A DNA stretch of 64,000 bases from Bradyrhizobium sp. AZCC 1719 (GTDB lineage Bacteria > Pseudomonadota > Alphaproteobacteria > Rhizobiales > Xanthobacteraceae), in the NCBI RefSeq assembly GCF_036924525.1, contig NZ_JAZHRU010000001.1, forward strand, positions 3,439,001-3,503,000, given 5' to 3'. Under the pieces are notes generated by a model. The model was not told the DNA's origin, did not search any database, and saw only the letters and a program-made list of their open reading frames with translations. Numbering within the stretch: position 1 is the stretch's first letter; every line of letters begins with the position of its first letter. Both the position numbers and the translations under genes were made by a program. Positions 63,122 through 64,000 of the stretch are shown here, piece by piece.

Positions 63122-63910
63122 GTGACATCCGTGAAATTCGAAAAGCTGCGTAACGTTGGTATCCTAACGCTGGACAATCCTCCGATCAATCTCGTCGATG
63201 ACGACCTGCTCCTGGAGCTCGGCAAGGCGCTCGATGAAGTGGACAGCTCGGGTGTTCGAGCGGTACTTCTACACGCGACGGGGGACCACTTCGGGCCGGG
63301 AGTGAACGTCAAGACCACCTTTTCGGGAGTGAATAGCAAGGGCGCCCGAAAAATGCTGACCAGGGCTATTCCGATTGTGCTGCGACTGGAGCAGTTGGAC
63401 GTCCCAATCGTGTGCGCGGTTCAAGGGTTTTGCTTCGCGGCATCGCTCGAACTGGCGTTGCGTTGTGATGTAATAATCGCATCTGAAGATGCAAAATTTG
63501 CTCAGGTAGAGCGCGATATCGGAGCCGCAACCTATTTGGGCGGAATCTACCTGCTCGCCGAGCGTTGCGGACCGGCGCGGGCTCGAGAGATTTGTCTGAC
63601 AGGTGAACGCTACGATGCCGCCGTCTTCGAGCGGTGGAATATCGTCAATCGCGTCGTACCGCGGGCATCGCTATGCACCGAAGCGTTGGCGTGGACGCAA
63701 AGGTTTGCGGACGGTCCAACAAAAGCGTATGCGGCGAATGAGCGTTTGCTGCGAGGATTTCTCGACTACGGTACTAGAGGAGCCGACGAGCTGCTCCTGG
63801 AAATTGGGCCTCCCCTGTTCGAGAGCGAAGATTTCAAAGCCGGGGTTCAGTCGGTGGTGGAACATGGAGCCAAGAATTTCCGGGGCAAAGTAGTCTTCCG
63901 GGGATCGTGA
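63122..63910 (+). CDS. Enoyl-CoA hydratase/isomerase family protein
   Basis: 262 residues from GTG 63122 with GGAG upstream. Crotonase fold: VGILTLDNPPINLVDDDLL, GDHFGPGVNVKTTFSG, the Glu-bearing GFCFAASLELALRCD (about residue 110) and FAQVERDIGAATYLGG (about 130), so both catalytic Glu positions of the hydratase are kept, though the GGG oxyanion loop is replaced by AASLE. Could be a hydratase, isomerase or a related crotonase. It lies 35 bp after the ligase gene, and the two are almost certainly one operon. Confidence 0.9.
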   Translation: MTSVKFEKLRNVGILTLDNPPINLVDDDLLLELGKALDEVDSSGVRAVLLHATGDHFGPGVNVKTTFSGVNSKGARKMLTRAIPIVLRLEQLDVPIVCAVQGFCFAASLELALRCDVIIASEDAKFAQVERDIGAATYLGGIYLLAERCGPARAREICLTGERYDAAVFERWNIVNRVVPRASLCTEALAWTQRFADGPTKAYAANERLLRGFLDYGTRGADELLLEIGPPLFESEDFKAGVQSVVEHGAKNFRGKVVFRGS

Positions 63911-64000
63911 TCGTCGCGACAGAGTGGCCACGCTAGTCATCGCCGCGATCACCGCTACCGTTTATGGCACCGACAACGTCCACACGACCGAGAGAGCTGA

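Overview
The window looks like chromosomal DNA of a Bradyrhizobium-type alphaproteobacterium. This is inferred from the high GC content, protein families that read as Nitrobacteraceae orthologues, and several families of dispersed palindromic elements (CTCGAGATTCCGGG-type and others) in the intergenic gaps. Most of it is ordinary core genome. No rRNA, CRISPR array, complete transposon or replication origin was seen; there is one tRNA.

Layout. 0.1-8.8 kb: KefB-type antiporter, a RibB protein with a degenerate GTP-cyclohydrolase-like tail, glutaryl-CoA dehydrogenase, an MBL hydrolase, a DUF1499 protein and an anchored TPR-like protein. 9.2-17.7 kb: acyl-CoA ligase, extensin-like and L,D-transpeptidase cell-wall proteins, CorA, an SDR, PdxH, a surface lipoprotein and a CbpA-type DnaJ. 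18.1-27.5 kb: ECF sigma/anti-sigma pair, FabI, histidine phosphatase, AroC, GMC oxidoreductase, adenylate cyclase, GST/LysR divergent pair, ClpS. 27.9-41.5 kb: DUF1194 protein, a lower-GC anchored protein, a nucleotidyltransferase, a minus-strand block (RumA-like, TlyA, deoxyribosyltransferase, Dxs, alpha/beta hydrolase, XseB, HDAC-like), 5'-nucleotidase and a ring-cleaving-dioxygenase-like VOC protein.

About 41.6-49.2 kb is an accessory, visibly lower-GC stretch. It holds a decayed vapBC pair, a three-gene unit (unknown protein, HEPN-like protein with R-x4-H, three-helix membrane protein), a divergent conserved hypothetical gene, an unusual triple-arm palindrome between the divergent genes, a roughly 400-nt element with long nested inverted repeats that looks like a structured RNA or dispersed repeat, a tiny ORF overlapping a membrane coiled-coil gene, and an M15-like peptidase. 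This is the best candidate for something undescribed, possibly a membrane/HEPN conflict module; that function is inferred from domain logic and not shown.

At 51.45 kb lies tRNA-Gln(UUG). Its 3' part is repeated exactly (53 bp) 1.3 kb downstream, bracketing a Bug-type solute-binding protein gene: the footprint of site-specific integration with no integrase left inside. From 53.1 to 63.9 kb there is a second accessory block of acyl/CoA and redox genes: two SDRs (one without a catalytic Tyr), a FabF-like synthase, TetR and HxlR regulators, two alpha/beta hydrolases, an NmrA-like protein, and an acyl-CoA ligase plus enoyl-CoA hydratase pair. That ligase is a clear paralogue of the one at 9.2-10.8 kb.
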